From: a bacterium
GTDB taxonomy: Bacteria > Myxococcota_A > UBA9160 > UBA6930
DNA length: 34,498 nt
NCBI GenBank assembly: GCA_024226235.1
Contig: JAAELW010000534.1
Coordinates: 1-34,498, forward strand
Direction of reading: 5' to 3'
Program-made: the position numbers and the translations under genes
Notes under the pieces: generated by a model
The model's database searches: none
Told to the model about the DNA's origin: nothing
The model's input: only the letters and a program-made list of their open reading frames with translations
Part shown: positions 1 through 10,044 of the stretch, one piece after another
How the letters are laid out: each line of letters begins with the position of its first letter
Position numbering within the stretch: position 1 is the stretch's first letter

Positions 1-1578
1 ATCGAGGATCGCGCGGGGGACCTGGCCGGTGGCGGATGCGAGGCCTGGGATCGCCACTACGGGGTCTCGCTGGCGGTGAAGAACGACGGCCGAGTCACGG
101 GGCTCGACGTCAAGCTGCTCGACGACATGGGGGCCACGGGTGAGGCCTTCGGCGCCATCAACACGGCGAAGCCGCTGGCTTCGTTCACCGGGCCCTATGC
201 AATCCCGGTTGCACGCTACGACCTGACGATCGTTGCTACCAACAAGCTGCCCCAGGGTCCGTACCGTGGAATGGGGCCGCCGCCGCATAACTGCGTGCTG
301 GAACAGATGATGGACATCGCGGCACGCGAACTCGACATCGACCCGGCGGAGATCCGGCGCACGAACTTCATTCCGAAGGATGCCTTCCCCTACACGATCG
401 CCAGTGGCAACGAGTACGACAGCGGCGACTACGAGGCCGTGCTCGACAAGGCACTCGCACTCGCGGACTACGGGAAACTCCGCGAACAGCGGGACCAGGC
501 CCGGGCAGAGGGTCGTTGCGTCGGCATCAGCGTCGTAAGCGCGATCGAGCCCGGTGTCTTCGACTGGAACGCATACGCGATCGTGGGAATGCAGGGGACC
601 GGCGTGCCGGAGGGCGCCACCGTCAGTATCGACATCATGGGGAAGATCAGCGTGCGGGTGGGCTTCGCGCTGGAGGGGCAGGGCCAGTACACCCTGGCCA
701 CCCAACTCGTGGCGGACTACTTCAACGTGGGGTTCGAGGACATCACGATCGTCCCCCTGGATACGCATTCGGCGCCCCCGGCATTCGGACCGGGTGGAAG
801 CCGTCTGGGTGTTGCACTCACGGGTGCGGTGCTAGGCGCCTGCGAGAAGCTCAGGCTGAAGCTCGCCAAGGTGGCAGCCGGGCTCTTCCAGATGGACCCG
901 GAGCAGGTCGATCTCGTGGACGGGATGCTCGTCGCAAAGGGGGTGCCTGGCGTCGAGATGCCGATGGCTCAAGTCGCGGGCACCATGCTGGGGCGAAGTG
1001 ACCTCCTGCCTCCCGACATGGACCCGCGCCCCGAGGCAACCCATGTCTGGACGGCGCCCGGCCGCACGGAGGCGGACGAAGAGGGCAGGGCGAAGAGCTA
1101 CCTCACCGCCGCCCAGGCGGTGCACATCGTGATGCTGGAGGTGGATCCCGACACGGGCCTCGTAGAGATCCTCGAGTACTGCGTCGTCGACGATTGCGGC
1201 ACGCGCCTCAATCCCGTCACGGTGGAAGGGCAGACCGAGGGCAGCATCGCCCAGGGCATCGGCGCAGCGCTCCTCGAGGAATATGTCTACGACGACCAGG
1301 GGCAGATCCTCACCTCGAGCTTCATGGACTACCTGCTCCCGACCGTCTACGAGGTGCCGGCTACGAAGAAGGATATCGTCGTGACGCCTTCGCCCTTCAC
1401 GCCGCTCGGTGCCAAGGGTTGCGGCGAGGGCGCCATGCACACGACGCCGGCCGCCATCCTTTCCGCCATCAACGATGCCCTGGCACCGATGGGCGCACGG
1501 GCAACCGAGGTGCCGGCGAGCCCGAACCGGCTATGGACGCTGATCCGCGCCGCGCAGCAACCGGCTGCGGGCGAATGA
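1..1578 (+). CDS. Xanthine dehydrogenase/aldehyde oxidase (CoxL-like) molybdopterin-binding large subunit, 5'-truncated by window edge
   Basis: Frame 1 is open from base 1 (IEDRAGDLAGGGCEAWDRHYGVSLAVKNDG...). Contains LPQGPYRGMGPP, GGSRLGVALTGAV, EGQTEGSIAQGIGAALLEE and GAKGCGEGAMHTTPAAILSAINDAL, typical of the molybdenum hydroxylase large subunit. Confidence 0.9.
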   Translation: MEDRAGDLAGGGCEAWDRHYGVSLAVKNDGRVTGLDVKLLDDMGATGEAFGAINTAKPLASFTGPYAIPVARYDLTIVATNKLPQGPYRGMGPPPHNCVLEQMMDIAARELDIDPAEIRRTNFIPKDAFPYTIASGNEYDSGDYEAVLDKALALADYGKLREQRDQARAEGRCVGISVVSAIEPGVFDWNAYAIVGMQGTGVPEGATVSIDIMGKISVRVGFALEGQGQYTLATQLVADYFNVGFEDITIVPLDTHSAPPAFGPGGSRLGVALTGAVLGACEKLRLKLAKVAAGLFQMDPEQVDLVDGMLVAKGVPGVEMPMAQVAGTMLGRSDLLPPDMDPRPEATHVWTAPGRTEADEEGRAKSYLTAAQAVHIVMLEVDPDTGLVEILEYCVVDDCGTRLNPVTVEGQTEGSIAQGIGAALLEEYVYDDQGQILTSSFMDYLLPTVYEVPATKKDIVVTPSPFTPLGAKGCGEGAMHTTPAAILSAINDALAPMGARATEVPASPNRLWTLIRAAQQPAAGE

Positions 1579-1599
1579 ACCCGCAAAAAGGAGGACCAC

Positions 1600-2571
1600 A
1601 TGGCGAGCAATGACTATTTCGTGGCCTTGTCCGAGTGCCATTTCATGAACCCGGTGACCATGGCCGAGATCAGCTACTACCCGGATACCCAGCGCTGGTG
1701 GGGAAGTGTCGATGGCGTGATGCGCGCCTGGTCGGGCCGCGATCTAACGGGGGAGTGGCCCCATCCCATTGCGAGCGAGCTGATCAAGTACATGGACGAG
1801 GCGGGTGTAGACGTCTGCTTCGCTCTGCGCGAAGGGATGATGGACATCAGCGGACACACGGTCGCCATGTCCACCAACGCGTTCATGATGCAGCAGATCG
1901 AGCCCTATCCGGATCGCATGTATCTCGAAGCCATGGTGGGCCCGATCATCCGTCGTGGTCTCGATAACGCCATCTGGGAACTCGAGTACCTGGTCAAGGA
2001 AGGCGGCGCCAAGCTCTGCAAGGTGTACCAGCCCGAAGACGACGGGCCTCTCGACGACCGGCGGATGTGGCCCTTCTACGAGAAGGCCTGTGAGCTGGAC
2101 ATCGCGTTGACCATGCACACGGGCATGTCATACGTCGTGCCACAGCCCAACGTCCATACCCACCCCAGCACCCTCGATCGAGTGCTGCTCGACTTTCCCG
2201 AACTCAAGATCATCGCCTACCACATGGGTTGGCCGCACACCGAAGAGTTGATCGGGCTCGCCGGCAAGCATCAGAACCTGTTCCTGAGCATGTCGGGCAT
2301 CGCGGGCTGGTACGAGCGCTCGCGCCATCGCGGTTACCACGCGATTGGCACGGCCCTTCAATGGGTGGACCCGAGCAAGATCGTGATGGGCCTCGACCTG
2401 CCGTTCGACGACACCAAGCGGGTGGTCGACTGGGCTCGCAATCTGCAGATCCCCGAGGAGTTGCAGAAGAACTACGGCTACCCGGAGATCACCGATGAGA
2501 TGCGGGCAGGCTTCCTCGGTCTGAACCTGGCCCGGCTGGCGAAGATCGAACCCACCAAGCGCGTGAAGTGA
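1600..2571 (+). CDS. Amidohydrolase family 2 (ACMSD/decarboxylase-like TIM-barrel) protein
   Basis: 323 aa with SD-like aaaggagg upstream. TMHTGMS, AYHMGWPH and VMGLDLPFDD are consistent with metal ligands of the amidohydrolase-2 family. The N-terminal motif is ECH (ExH) rather than HxH. Confidence 0.85.
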   Translation: MASNDYFVALSECHFMNPVTMAEISYYPDTQRWWGSVDGVMRAWSGRDLTGEWPHPIASELIKYMDEAGVDVCFALREGMMDISGHTVAMSTNAFMMQQIEPYPDRMYLEAMVGPIIRRGLDNAIWELEYLVKEGGAKLCKVYQPEDDGPLDDRRMWPFYEKACELDIALTMHTGMSYVVPQPNVHTHPSTLDRVLLDFPELKIIAYHMGWPHTEELIGLAGKHQNLFLSMSGIAGWYERSRHRGYHAIGTALQWVDPSKIVMGLDLPFDDTKRVVDWARNLQIPEELQKNYGYPEITDEMRAGFLGLNLARLAKIEPTKRVK

Positions 2572-2588
2572 GCGGAGGATAGGGCGCA

Positions 2589-3749
2589 GTGGATGAGGCA
2601 TGCATCGTCGGGATCGGGGAGACCGCCTATGTGCGGAAGCCCGGCTCGGGGCTGAGCGCGCTGGGGATCCAGCTGCAGGCCGCGGTGCGCGCCATCGAGG
2701 ACGCGGGGCTCGAGGGCAGCCAGATCGACGGGATCATGCCTTTCCCGAACCTGGGCCATGCCGAGAGCTTCGCCGCCAATCTCGGTTGCGAGAACCTTCG
2801 CTTCCAATCCATCGTCTGGATGGGCGGCGCCGCCCCCGTGGCTTCGCTTCGGGTGGCCGGCGCCGCGGTTCAGCAAGGGCTCGCCGACTACGTGCTGATC
2901 CCAGCCGGGTGGAACGGCTACTCAGGGTCGCGGGCGCGCCAGACGGTCGCCGAGGATGTTTCGTCCCTCCCCGGCGGGGCGATCGCGCGCGATTTCTATC
3001 TGCCCTTCGGCTTCACGGCTCCGCCCCAGTGGTACTCGGTCATGGCCCGCCGGCACATGCACGAGTTCGGGACACGGCCCGAACAGCTCGGGTGCATCGC
3101 CGTGGCGATGCGCAAGCACGCCCAGCGGAATCCCAACGCAGTGATGAAGGGTCGCGCCATGACCCTCGAGGACTACATGGCCTCGCCGATGCTGGCGGAT
3201 CCCTATCGCTTGTTCGACTGCTGTCTCGAGACCGACGGGGCAGCGGCTGTCGTGGTGACCACACCGGAGCGCGCCCGCGATCTCGGCAAGGAACCGGTCT
3301 TCATCATGGGCGCCGCATCCGGACAGCCGCGCCCCGCAGATGAGATCACCAACCGGAAGGACATCTTCCAAACGGGCCTCAGCCTCGCCGCTCCCGAAGC
3401 CTTCGGACGCGCCGGGGTCTCACCCGGCGATGTGGACTTTGCACAGATCTACGATTGCTTCACCTTCGAGGTGCTGCAGCAGTTGGAGGAGGCCGGCTTC
3501 TGCAAGCGCGGCGAGGGCGGGGCCTTCGTCGAGGGCGGGCGCATCGAGCTGGGAGGAGAACTTCCGGTCAACACCCACGGCGGGCTCCTCTCGGAGGCGC
3601 ACGTCCTGGGCATGAACCACATCGTCGAAGCCGTTCGACAGCTGCGCGGCGATGCAGGCGAGCGCCAGGTCGCGGATGCCGAGATCGGCGTCGTGACGGG
3701 TTGGGGCGATTTCGGCGACGGCAGCATCGCGATCCTGCGCCGCGCGTGA
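2589..3749 (+). CDS. Thiolase-like / lipid-transfer-type acetyl-CoA acetyltransferase
   Basis: GTG start with gagga upstream. IVGIGETAYVRKPGSG, YDCFTFEVLQQLEEAGFC, GGELPVNTHGGLLSEAHVLGMNHIVEAVRQLRG; followed by a DUF35 gene, as is usual for this family. Confidence 0.9.
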   Translation: MDEACIVGIGETAYVRKPGSGLSALGIQLQAAVRAIEDAGLEGSQIDGIMPFPNLGHAESFAANLGCENLRFQSIVWMGGAAPVASLRVAGAAVQQGLADYVLIPAGWNGYSGSRARQTVAEDVSSLPGGAIARDFYLPFGFTAPPQWYSVMARRHMHEFGTRPEQLGCIAVAMRKHAQRNPNAVMKGRAMTLEDYMASPMLADPYRLFDCCLETDGAAAVVVTTPERARDLGKEPVFIMGAASGQPRPADEITNRKDIFQTGLSLAAPEAFGRAGVSPGDVDFAQIYDCFTFEVLQQLEEAGFCKRGEGGAFVEGGRIELGGELPVNTHGGLLSEAHVLGMNHIVEAVRQLRGDAGERQVADAEIGVVTGWGDFGDGSIAILRRA

Positions 3750-3762
3750 GTAGGGAGAGTCC

Positions 3763-4188
3763 ATGAACCAGGTCGAGACAGGAATCCCCAAGCCGCTGCC
3801 CGTGCTCGAGGGTCTCGCCGGAGAGTTCTATGGCTACTGCAAGAACGGCGAACTCCGCTTTCAGCGCTGCCGCGATTGCCGGAGCTGGCGCCACGTGCCC
3901 AGAGAGATGTGCGCCGAGTGCGGCTCGTGGGAATGGGAATGGGAGCGTTCCTCCGGGCGGGGAAGGGTGTTCACATGGACTGTCGTTGCCCGCGCGCTCC
4001 ACCCGGCCTTCCAGGAGGCGTGTCCGTACGCGCCGGTCGTGATCGAGATGGAGGAGGGCGTCCGGATCCTGAGCCAGGTCACGGATTGCTCACCCGACGA
4101 GCTGGAGATTGACATGGCTGTCGAGGTGGTCTTCGAAGATGCGAACGAGGATGTCACGCTGCCGAAATTCCGGCGCGGTACCTCCTGA
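3763..4188 (+). CDS. Zn-ribbon/OB-fold (DUF35) protein, thiolase partner
   Basis: 141 aa; CRDC...CAECGSWEWEW Zn-ribbon followed by OB-fold-like GRGRVFTWTVV...PYAPVVIEMEEGVRILSQV. Confidence 0.88.
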   Translation: MNQVETGIPKPLPVLEGLAGEFYGYCKNGELRFQRCRDCRSWRHVPREMCAECGSWEWEWERSSGRGRVFTWTVVARALHPAFQEACPYAPVVIEMEEGVRILSQVTDCSPDELEIDMAVEVVFEDANEDVTLPKFRRGTS

Positions 4189-4234
4189 TCCAGAGCGGGC
4201 TGCACGTTTCCGCAACACCGAGGGAGTCAAACCA

Positions 4235-5008
4235 TTGGAACTACCGTCCACCCTTTCCTACGAGCGCAAGGACCATATTGCGGTCATCACCATCGACCGC
4301 CCCGATGCGCTCAACTCACTCACCGCGGAGATGCTCACCGGCATCGAGGACGCCATGCGGGAATTCCAGAACGATCCCGACCTCTGGGTGGCCGTCTTTA
4401 CTGCGAGCGGTGACAAGGCCTTCTCTTCGGGGCTCGACCTGAAGGAGGCCGCACCCATGCTGACCGGTGGAGACACCCTCGGCTTCGATGATACGACCAA
4501 GCGCCAGTTCTCCGACGTCTTCAAGCCGATCATCTGTGCGGTCAACGGATTCTGTATCGCGGGCGGGCTGGAGATGCTTCTGGGGACGGACCTTCGGATC
4601 GCTGCCGAGCACGCCACCTTCGGCCTCGGAGAAGTGCGTTGGGGTCTCGTGCCGCTGGGCGGCACCCACATCCGGCTTCCACGCCAGATTCCCTGGGCCA
4701 TCTCGATGCAGCTGCTGTTGACGGGCAAGCCCATCAGCGCCCAACGCGCGTACGAAGTAGGACTGATCAACGAGGTCGTGCCCCCCGACGAGCTCATGCC
4801 CACGGCGATGAAGTGGGCGGAGAATCTCTGCAAGAACGGCCCGCTCGCCATGAGCACGGCCAAGGAGATTGCCGTCCGCGGCTTGGAGCTCGAGTCGGGC
4901 TTCGTACTCGAGAAGGCGTTGGGCGCACGGGTGCTGGGTTCCGAGGACGCCAAGGAAGGGCCTGCAGCTTTCGCCGAGAAGCGGAAGCCCCAGTTCAAGG
5001 GACGCTGA
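4235..5008 (+). CDS. Enoyl-CoA hydratase/isomerase family protein
   Basis: VITIDRPDALNSLTAEML, FSSGLDLKEA, CAVNGFCIAGGLEMLLGTDLRIA. Likely TTG start at 4235 preceded by agggag; the track ORF starts at 4109. Confidence 0.88.
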   Translation: MELPSTLSYERKDHIAVITIDRPDALNSLTAEMLTGIEDAMREFQNDPDLWVAVFTASGDKAFSSGLDLKEAAPMLTGGDTLGFDDTTKRQFSDVFKPIICAVNGFCIAGGLEMLLGTDLRIAAEHATFGLGEVRWGLVPLGGTHIRLPRQIPWAISMQLLLTGKPISAQRAYEVGLINEVVPPDELMPTAMKWAENLCKNGPLAMSTAKEIAVRGLELESGFVLEKALGARVLGSEDAKEGPAAFAEKRKPQFKGR

Positions 5009-5024
5009 GCCGATCGTGAGGGAC

Positions 5025-6473
5025 ATGGGACGCGCTGCAGCGATCCGGCCGCTGCGGGAGGTTCCGGGTTGGGATGACGAGGCCGACGTCATCGTCGTGG
5101 GGCTCGGGGCCGCAGGCGCCTGCGCGGCGCTCGAGGCCAGGAGTGCCGGTGCGGACACGCTTGCACTCGAGCGTGCCAGCGGCGGGGGAGGCACTTCGGC
5201 GCTCTCCACCGGTCAGATCTATCTCGGTGGCGGCACGCCGATTCAACAGAAGTGCGGCTTCGAGGATTCGCCGGACGAGATGTACCGGTACCTGATGGCC
5301 TCTTGTGGGCCCGGCGTCGATGAGCCGAAGATCCGGTTGTTCTGTGACCACAGCGTCGAACACTTCAGCTGGCTCGTGGCCCAGGGGATTCCTTTCAAGG
5401 AGTCCTACTACGGAGATGGGTCCTACACGCCCACCGACGATTGCTTGAGCTACTCGGGAAGCGAGCTGGCGCATCCCTACCTTGATATCGCCAGGCCCGC
5501 GCCCCGGGGTCATACCGTGCAGCAGGAGTCCATCGAGTCCGGGGGCATGTTGATGCGGCGACTGCTCCAAAAGGTGGAGAACTCCGGCACCCGGATCCTG
5601 CTGGACACGCTATGCGAGACGCTGGTGTTGGATGAGGATCGCAGGGTCGTGGGTGTGGTGGCTCGTATCGCCGGAAGCCCGCGCTACTACCGTGCCCGTC
5701 GCGGTGTGATCCTCGCTGCAGGTGGCTTCATCAACAACCGTGAGATGGTCGAGCGCTATGCGCCACTCCTCCTCAAATGCACGCTGCGACTGGCCAGCGA
5801 TGGCGATGACGGGCGCGGAATCCGCATGGGCATGGGCGCGGGGGCGGACACCATTCGGATGGAGACGGCCAGCATTGTGCTGCCCTTCACGGTGCCCAAG
5901 GCCCTGATCCAGGGAGTCATGGTGAACCGTCAGGGTCAGCGATTCATCAATGAGGATGCCTATCAGACGGTCGTGGGCGAGGCGGCACTGCGCGGCCAGG
6001 ATGGACAGGTCTACCTGATCGTCGATGACGCCATCTACGAGCCGCCCTTTCCGCCGACGGAAGTCGCTGCCGTGGGCGATACATTCGAAGAACTCGAGCG
6101 GGAGCTGGGCTTCGCCCAGGGAAGCCTCCAAAGCACTCTCGAACTCTACAACCGGGGTGCCCAGCGAGGGGAGGATCCGATCTTTCACAAGGCATCGTCC
6201 CACCTGGCACCCCTGATCCATCCGCCTTTTGCGGCTCTCGACTACACCACAGAGACGGCGATCTGGGCCGTGTTCACGTTGGGAGGTCTGCGAACCTCAC
6301 CCGATGGGGCCGTCCTCACCCCGGACGGCGAGCTGGTCGAGGGGCTCTTCGCCGCGGGACGGACCACATCGGGCCTGGCGGCCCAGGGCTACAGCAGCGG
6401 GCTCTCGCTTGCGGACGGAACCTTCTTTGGCCGCCGCGCCGGTCGCAAGGCTGCAGCGTCCATCAGTAGATGA
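5025..6473 (+). CDS. FAD-binding protein of 3-ketosteroid dehydrogenase/fumarate reductase flavoprotein type
   Basis: Rossmann motif DVIVVGLGAAGACAALEARSAGADTLALER, GVILAAGGFINN, and C-terminal GLFAAGRTTSGLAAQGYSSGLSLADGTFFGRRAG. Start at ATG 5025 or in-frame GTG 5016. Confidence 0.85.
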   Translation: MGRAAAIRPLREVPGWDDEADVIVVGLGAAGACAALEARSAGADTLALERASGGGGTSALSTGQIYLGGGTPIQQKCGFEDSPDEMYRYLMASCGPGVDEPKIRLFCDHSVEHFSWLVAQGIPFKESYYGDGSYTPTDDCLSYSGSELAHPYLDIARPAPRGHTVQQESIESGGMLMRRLLQKVENSGTRILLDTLCETLVLDEDRRVVGVVARIAGSPRYYRARRGVILAAGGFINNREMVERYAPLLLKCTLRLASDGDDGRGIRMGMGAGADTIRMETASIVLPFTVPKALIQGVMVNRQGQRFINEDAYQTVVGEAALRGQDGQVYLIVDDAIYEPPFPPTEVAAVGDTFEELERELGFAQGSLQSTLELYNRGAQRGEDPIFHKASSHLAPLIHPPFAALDYTTETAIWAVFTLGGLRTSPDGAVLTPDGELVEGLFAAGRTTSGLAAQGYSSGLSLADGTFFGRRAGRKAAASISR

Positions 6474-8901
6474 TCTTCTGCAGGACCAGGCTGCGGTAGC
6501 GCTCTTCCGGAAGGCCGAGCAGCTCCTTGAACACGTAATCGTTGTCTCTTCCCATCGCGGGTCCGGGATTCACGCGCGCAGGTGTGCGGCTCATCTTCAC
6601 GTACCCCCCGTAGATCGTCTCGTCGAAGCCGAGTGGGTGCCGGACCGGGATGAAGGTCTCGCGCGCGCGATAGTGGGGATCCTCGAGCAGGTCGGCCACG
6701 TCGAGAACCGGTGTTGCGGCGACACCCTCTTGCTGGAGTCGCACGGCCAGCTCGCGATCGTCGAAGTCGCGGGTCCAGGCTGCCAGCTTCTCGTGGATCC
6801 CGTCCACGTGCAGGGTTCGCCCCGTGCTCAGGTCGAGTTCCGGAGCGGTTGCCCAATCCGGTCGTCCCATTGCGCGGACGAGGCCATGCCACTCTTCGTC
6901 CTCGACTACGGCGATGCTGATCCAGCGATCTTCACCCGCACAGCGGAATACGCCGTGGGGTGCGCCCGCTCCGAGCGGGTGTCGGTTGCCCAGGGTCGTG
7001 GCGACCCGGCCGTTGAATTCGTAATCCATGAATGCCGGACCGACCATCTGCATCACGGCTTCCTGCTGCGAGTAGTCCACGTGCTGGCCGCTGCCCTTCT
7101 GGTCGCGGTGTTGAAGTGCGGTGAGGACTGCGAACGCGCCCATGATGCCGTTGTAGGGATCCGCGAATGCATTTTCCACCGGCACCGGTGGGCCGCCGAG
7201 ATAGCCCGTGAGGCTGTCGAGTCCGGTCGTGCTGGTCAGGCTCAGTCCGTAGGTCCGGATGTTTTCGAGGGGGCCATACAAGCCGGCTGCCGGCATCGAG
7301 AGCATCACGATGTCGGGTTTGACCGCTCGTAGATCGTCGTAGCCGAGGCCGAAACCGCTCATGACGCCGGGTCCGAAATTTTCGATCACCACGTCCGACT
7401 CCGCGATCAGCTGCCGGGCGAGATGCCGGGCCTCCTCGTGCTTGAGATCGAGGGTCACGCTGCCGTTGCCTGCCCAACAGGCGTGGTTCGAGAGACTCCG
7501 GTTCGGATCGCGAATGCCCTCGGCAAAAGGCGGCAGACCCCGGGTGAGGTCGACGCGGGTACGGGATTCGATCTTGTAGACCTCGGCACCCAGGAAACCC
7601 AGGGTCTGGCCCACGACCGGGCCCGCCCACACCCAGCCGAAATTCGCGACGCGGATTCCGTCGAGCGGAAGTGAGCTACGACCGTCGCCCGACGATCCCC
7701 TTGCCGGTCGGATGTCGGCCGTTGGCCTGGCCTTCCCTGTGCCGAGGTTGGCGCGCACTTCGGCGTCGTGTTGACCTAGCAGAGGTGCTGCACGCTCGGG
7801 TCCGCCGGGACATTCCGGCAACTTGAACGGGGCCCCGAGGCTCTGGAATCGTCCCAGTTCGGCGTGCTCCAGTTCGACCCGATACCCACGCTCCGTCAGG
7901 TGCGGCTGCATCGCGGCTTCGGCCACGTCGAAGACCGCGGTGACGGGGCATCCTTCCTCCTGGCATCGATCCATGATCTCCTGCTTGCCGTGCTTCCTGG
8001 TCCATTCTTCGATCAACGGGTAGATCGCGTCGGAATTCTGGGCACGCACGTACATGTCCTGGAACATTTCGAGCTGCATCCAGTCGGGATTCCCCATCAC
8101 ACGAGCCAACCCATTCCATTGGCCCGGCTCGAGCGCCAGCATCCAGACGTGGCCGTCCTTGCACGGGACGATCGTGGCGGGTGCGCCCAGGGGCATCCCC
8201 ACGCCGGTTCGGCGGCCATAGACTCCGTCCTGGGCGTAGCCGCCGATGTTCTGGCCACCGACGAAGGTGGCGGCGATCGCTTCGGCACAGGAAACATCGA
8301 GCTGTTGGCCACTCCCGACCCGCTTCCGGCCGAAAAGAGCCGCAAGCCCCCAGGCCGCGGCCGTGACCGCACCGAAGAAGTCGGCCGCGAAGGTGCCGTG
8401 CTCGAGAGGCGCCTCGTCGGGGTAGCCGCAATAGCGGCTGCCGGTGCCCGAGAGGTGGAAGGCGTTCAGGTCGTAGCCCTTCCATTCGCAATACGGGCCT
8501 GTCTGACCGAAGGGCGTGATCGAGATCATCACCAGCCCCGGGTTCGAGTCCGAGAGTGCGCGGTAGTCCAGGCCCCACTCCCGCATCTGGGTCGGCGCAT
8601 GGTTCTCGATCAGGACGTCCGCTTCGGCTACCAGCCGCCGCAGCAGGTCGCGCTCGTCGGGGCGGGTGAGTTCGAGGGTGACGCCACGTTTGTTGGTGTT
8701 GAGGAAGTGGTAGAGACCGCTCTTCTCCAGGTGCGGCACGTCGCCGGGAAAGGGTCCCCAGCGTCGCGCGACGTCGCCGCTGGGAGGTTCGACCTTCACG
8801 ACGTCGGCCCCGTAGTCCGCGAAGAGCTTCGCGCAGTAGGGCGCGGATACCCTCTGGCCAAGCTCGATGACCCGGATCCCTTCGAGGGCTCCGCTACTCA
8901 T
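6463..8901 (-). CDS. Fused two-domain family III (CaiB/BaiF) CoA-transferase
   Basis: About 812 aa from MSSGALEGIRVIELGQRVSAPYC. Two complete CaiB-like units, each with the catalytic-Asp region (GSGQQLDVSCAEAI and GSGQHVDYSQQEAV), joined by a linker near NLGTGKARPTADIRPARGSSGDGRSSLPLDGIRVANF. Confidence 0.92.
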   Translation of the reverse strand: MSSGALEGIRVIELGQRVSAPYCAKLFADYGADVVKVEPPSGDVARRWGPFPGDVPHLEKSGLYHFLNTNKRGVTLELTRPDERDLLRRLVAEADVLIENHAPTQMREWGLDYRALSDSNPGLVMISITPFGQTGPYCEWKGYDLNAFHLSGTGSRYCGYPDEAPLEHGTFAADFFGAVTAAAWGLAALFGRKRVGSGQQLDVSCAEAIAATFVGGQNIGGYAQDGVYGRRTGVGMPLGAPATIVPCKDGHVWMLALEPGQWNGLARVMGNPDWMQLEMFQDMYVRAQNSDAIYPLIEEWTRKHGKQEIMDRCQEEGCPVTAVFDVAEAAMQPHLTERGYRVELEHAELGRFQSLGAPFKLPECPGGPERAAPLLGQHDAEVRANLGTGKARPTADIRPARGSSGDGRSSLPLDGIRVANFGWVWAGPVVGQTLGFLGAEVYKIESRTRVDLTRGLPPFAEGIRDPNRSLSNHACWAGNGSVTLDLKHEEARHLARQLIAESDVVIENFGPGVMSGFGLGYDDLRAVKPDIVMLSMPAAGLYGPLENIRTYGLSLTSTTGLDSLTGYLGGPPVPVENAFADPYNGIMGAFAVLTALQHRDQKGSGQHVDYSQQEAVMQMVGPAFMDYEFNGRVATTLGNRHPLGAGAPHGVFRCAGEDRWISIAVVEDEEWHGLVRAMGRPDWATAPELDLSTGRTLHVDGIHEKLAAWTRDFDDRELAVRLQQEGVAATPVLDVADLLEDPHYRARETFIPVRHPLGFDETIYGGYVKMSRTPARVNPGPAMGRDNDYVFKELLGLPEERYRSLVLQKIIY

Positions 8902-8917
8902 CGCGTCCCTCCCCGGC

Positions 8918-10018
8918 TCAGGAGATCTCGCCCGTGATCTCCTCGAACGCAACGAGCGCTTCCTCGACCATGTCGAAGACGATCTGGCGGGCGGGCTTCA
9001 TCGCAGTGACGAAGCCGACGCCCTGGCCGGCAGCTTCGGTCATCAGGTCTTCCCGCCGGTTGTCGTTGGCGCCTTGGATGTATTCGGAGCTCAGGAGCAT
9101 CTGGTAGGGCGCCGGGAGCACGGGCGGTGCCTCGGGCTTCGACCACTCCTCGGTCCACGGGCACTTCAGCGTGCGCATGGTCATTCCGGAGATGCAGCGG
9201 GAGAAGGAGGTGTCGTCGGCCGTCGCTGCAAGCAGCTTCTCCTTGACGATCATGTCCACGTCGGACTCTCGAGAAGCCAGCCACAGGGTTCCCGTCCAGA
9301 CCCCGGCTGCTCCCAGGCACAGGGCGGCTGCCAGGTGTCGGCCGGTCGTGATTCCGCCCGCGGCGATCACCGGAATGTCGCCCGCAATGGAGACGACCTC
9401 CGGAACGATCGAAAAGGTCCCCATGGCTCCGGTATGGCCGGCTGCGTCGTAGCCCTGTGCAATCACCGCATCGACACCGGCTTCGATCTGTCGCTTCGCC
9501 TGCCGGGTCTTGCCGATCAGGCCGAAGATCTTGATGCCGCGTTCGTGGGCTGCATCGAGCATGAATGCGGGGCTGCCCAGGCCCGAGCAGATCACCGGCA
9601 CGCGTTCGTCGAGCAGCACATCGAGCTGGCTCCGGGCCATCTCCTGGTTCAGGCCACCCCACTGGTGGAGTGCGATCGGCCCCTTGGGATCGGGAACGTC
9701 GTACTTCTGTTTGATCTGCTGAGCGAATGCCCGCTGCTCCTCCGGGATCTGCTGCTCCAGCTCCTCCAGGGTCCCCGATGAAGGGACCGAAGCGGGCAGC
9801 ACGAGATCGACTCCGAAGGGCTTGCCGTCCACCCGGTCGCGGATCCACTTGATGTCGGCCGAGATCTCGTCGGGCGTATGCATCGCTTCGCCGAGCACTG
9901 CAAAGGCACCTGAATTGATCACGGAAACCGCGACATCCTTGCAGTGGGTGAAGGAGATGATGGGAAATTCGACTTCCAGCATATCGCAGAGTTTCGTTCG
10001 CAACGGATCCTTGGGCAT
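8918..10018 (-). CDS. Nitronate monooxygenase / 2-nitropropane dioxygenase-like FMN protein
   Basis: Starts MPKDPLRTKLCDMLEVEFPIISF; VICSGLGSPAFMLDAAHERGIKIFG, DAVIAQGYDAAGHTGAMGTFSIVPEVV, IPVIAAGGITTGRHLAAALCLGAAGVWTGTLWL. Confidence 0.88.
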   Translation of the reverse strand: MPKDPLRTKLCDMLEVEFPIISFTHCKDVAVSVINSGAFAVLGEAMHTPDEISADIKWIRDRVDGKPFGVDLVLPASVPSSGTLEELEQQIPEEQRAFAQQIKQKYDVPDPKGPIALHQWGGLNQEMARSQLDVLLDERVPVICSGLGSPAFMLDAAHERGIKIFGLIGKTRQAKRQIEAGVDAVIAQGYDAAGHTGAMGTFSIVPEVVSIAGDIPVIAAGGITTGRHLAAALCLGAAGVWTGTLWLASRESDVDMIVKEKLLAATADDTSFSRCISGMTMRTLKCPWTEEWSKPEAPPVLPAPYQMLLSSEYIQGANDNRREDLMTEAAGQGVGFVTAMKPARQIVFDMVEEALVAFEEITGEIS

Positions 10019-10044
10019 CGGGGGCTTCTCCTGATTGTCGTTCG

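Noticed and set aside
516-1001. Many overlapping ORFs opposite or out of frame with clear genes (e.g. 516-1001 +, 832-1440 -, 6229-7332 +, 7864-8937 +, 10429-11235 +, 12544-13755 +, 23050-24420 -, 30702-31685 +)
   Set aside because: Arg/Pro/Ala- or His/Asp-rich translations typical of shadow frames in high-GC DNA; each fully overlaps a gene with recognisable family motifs.
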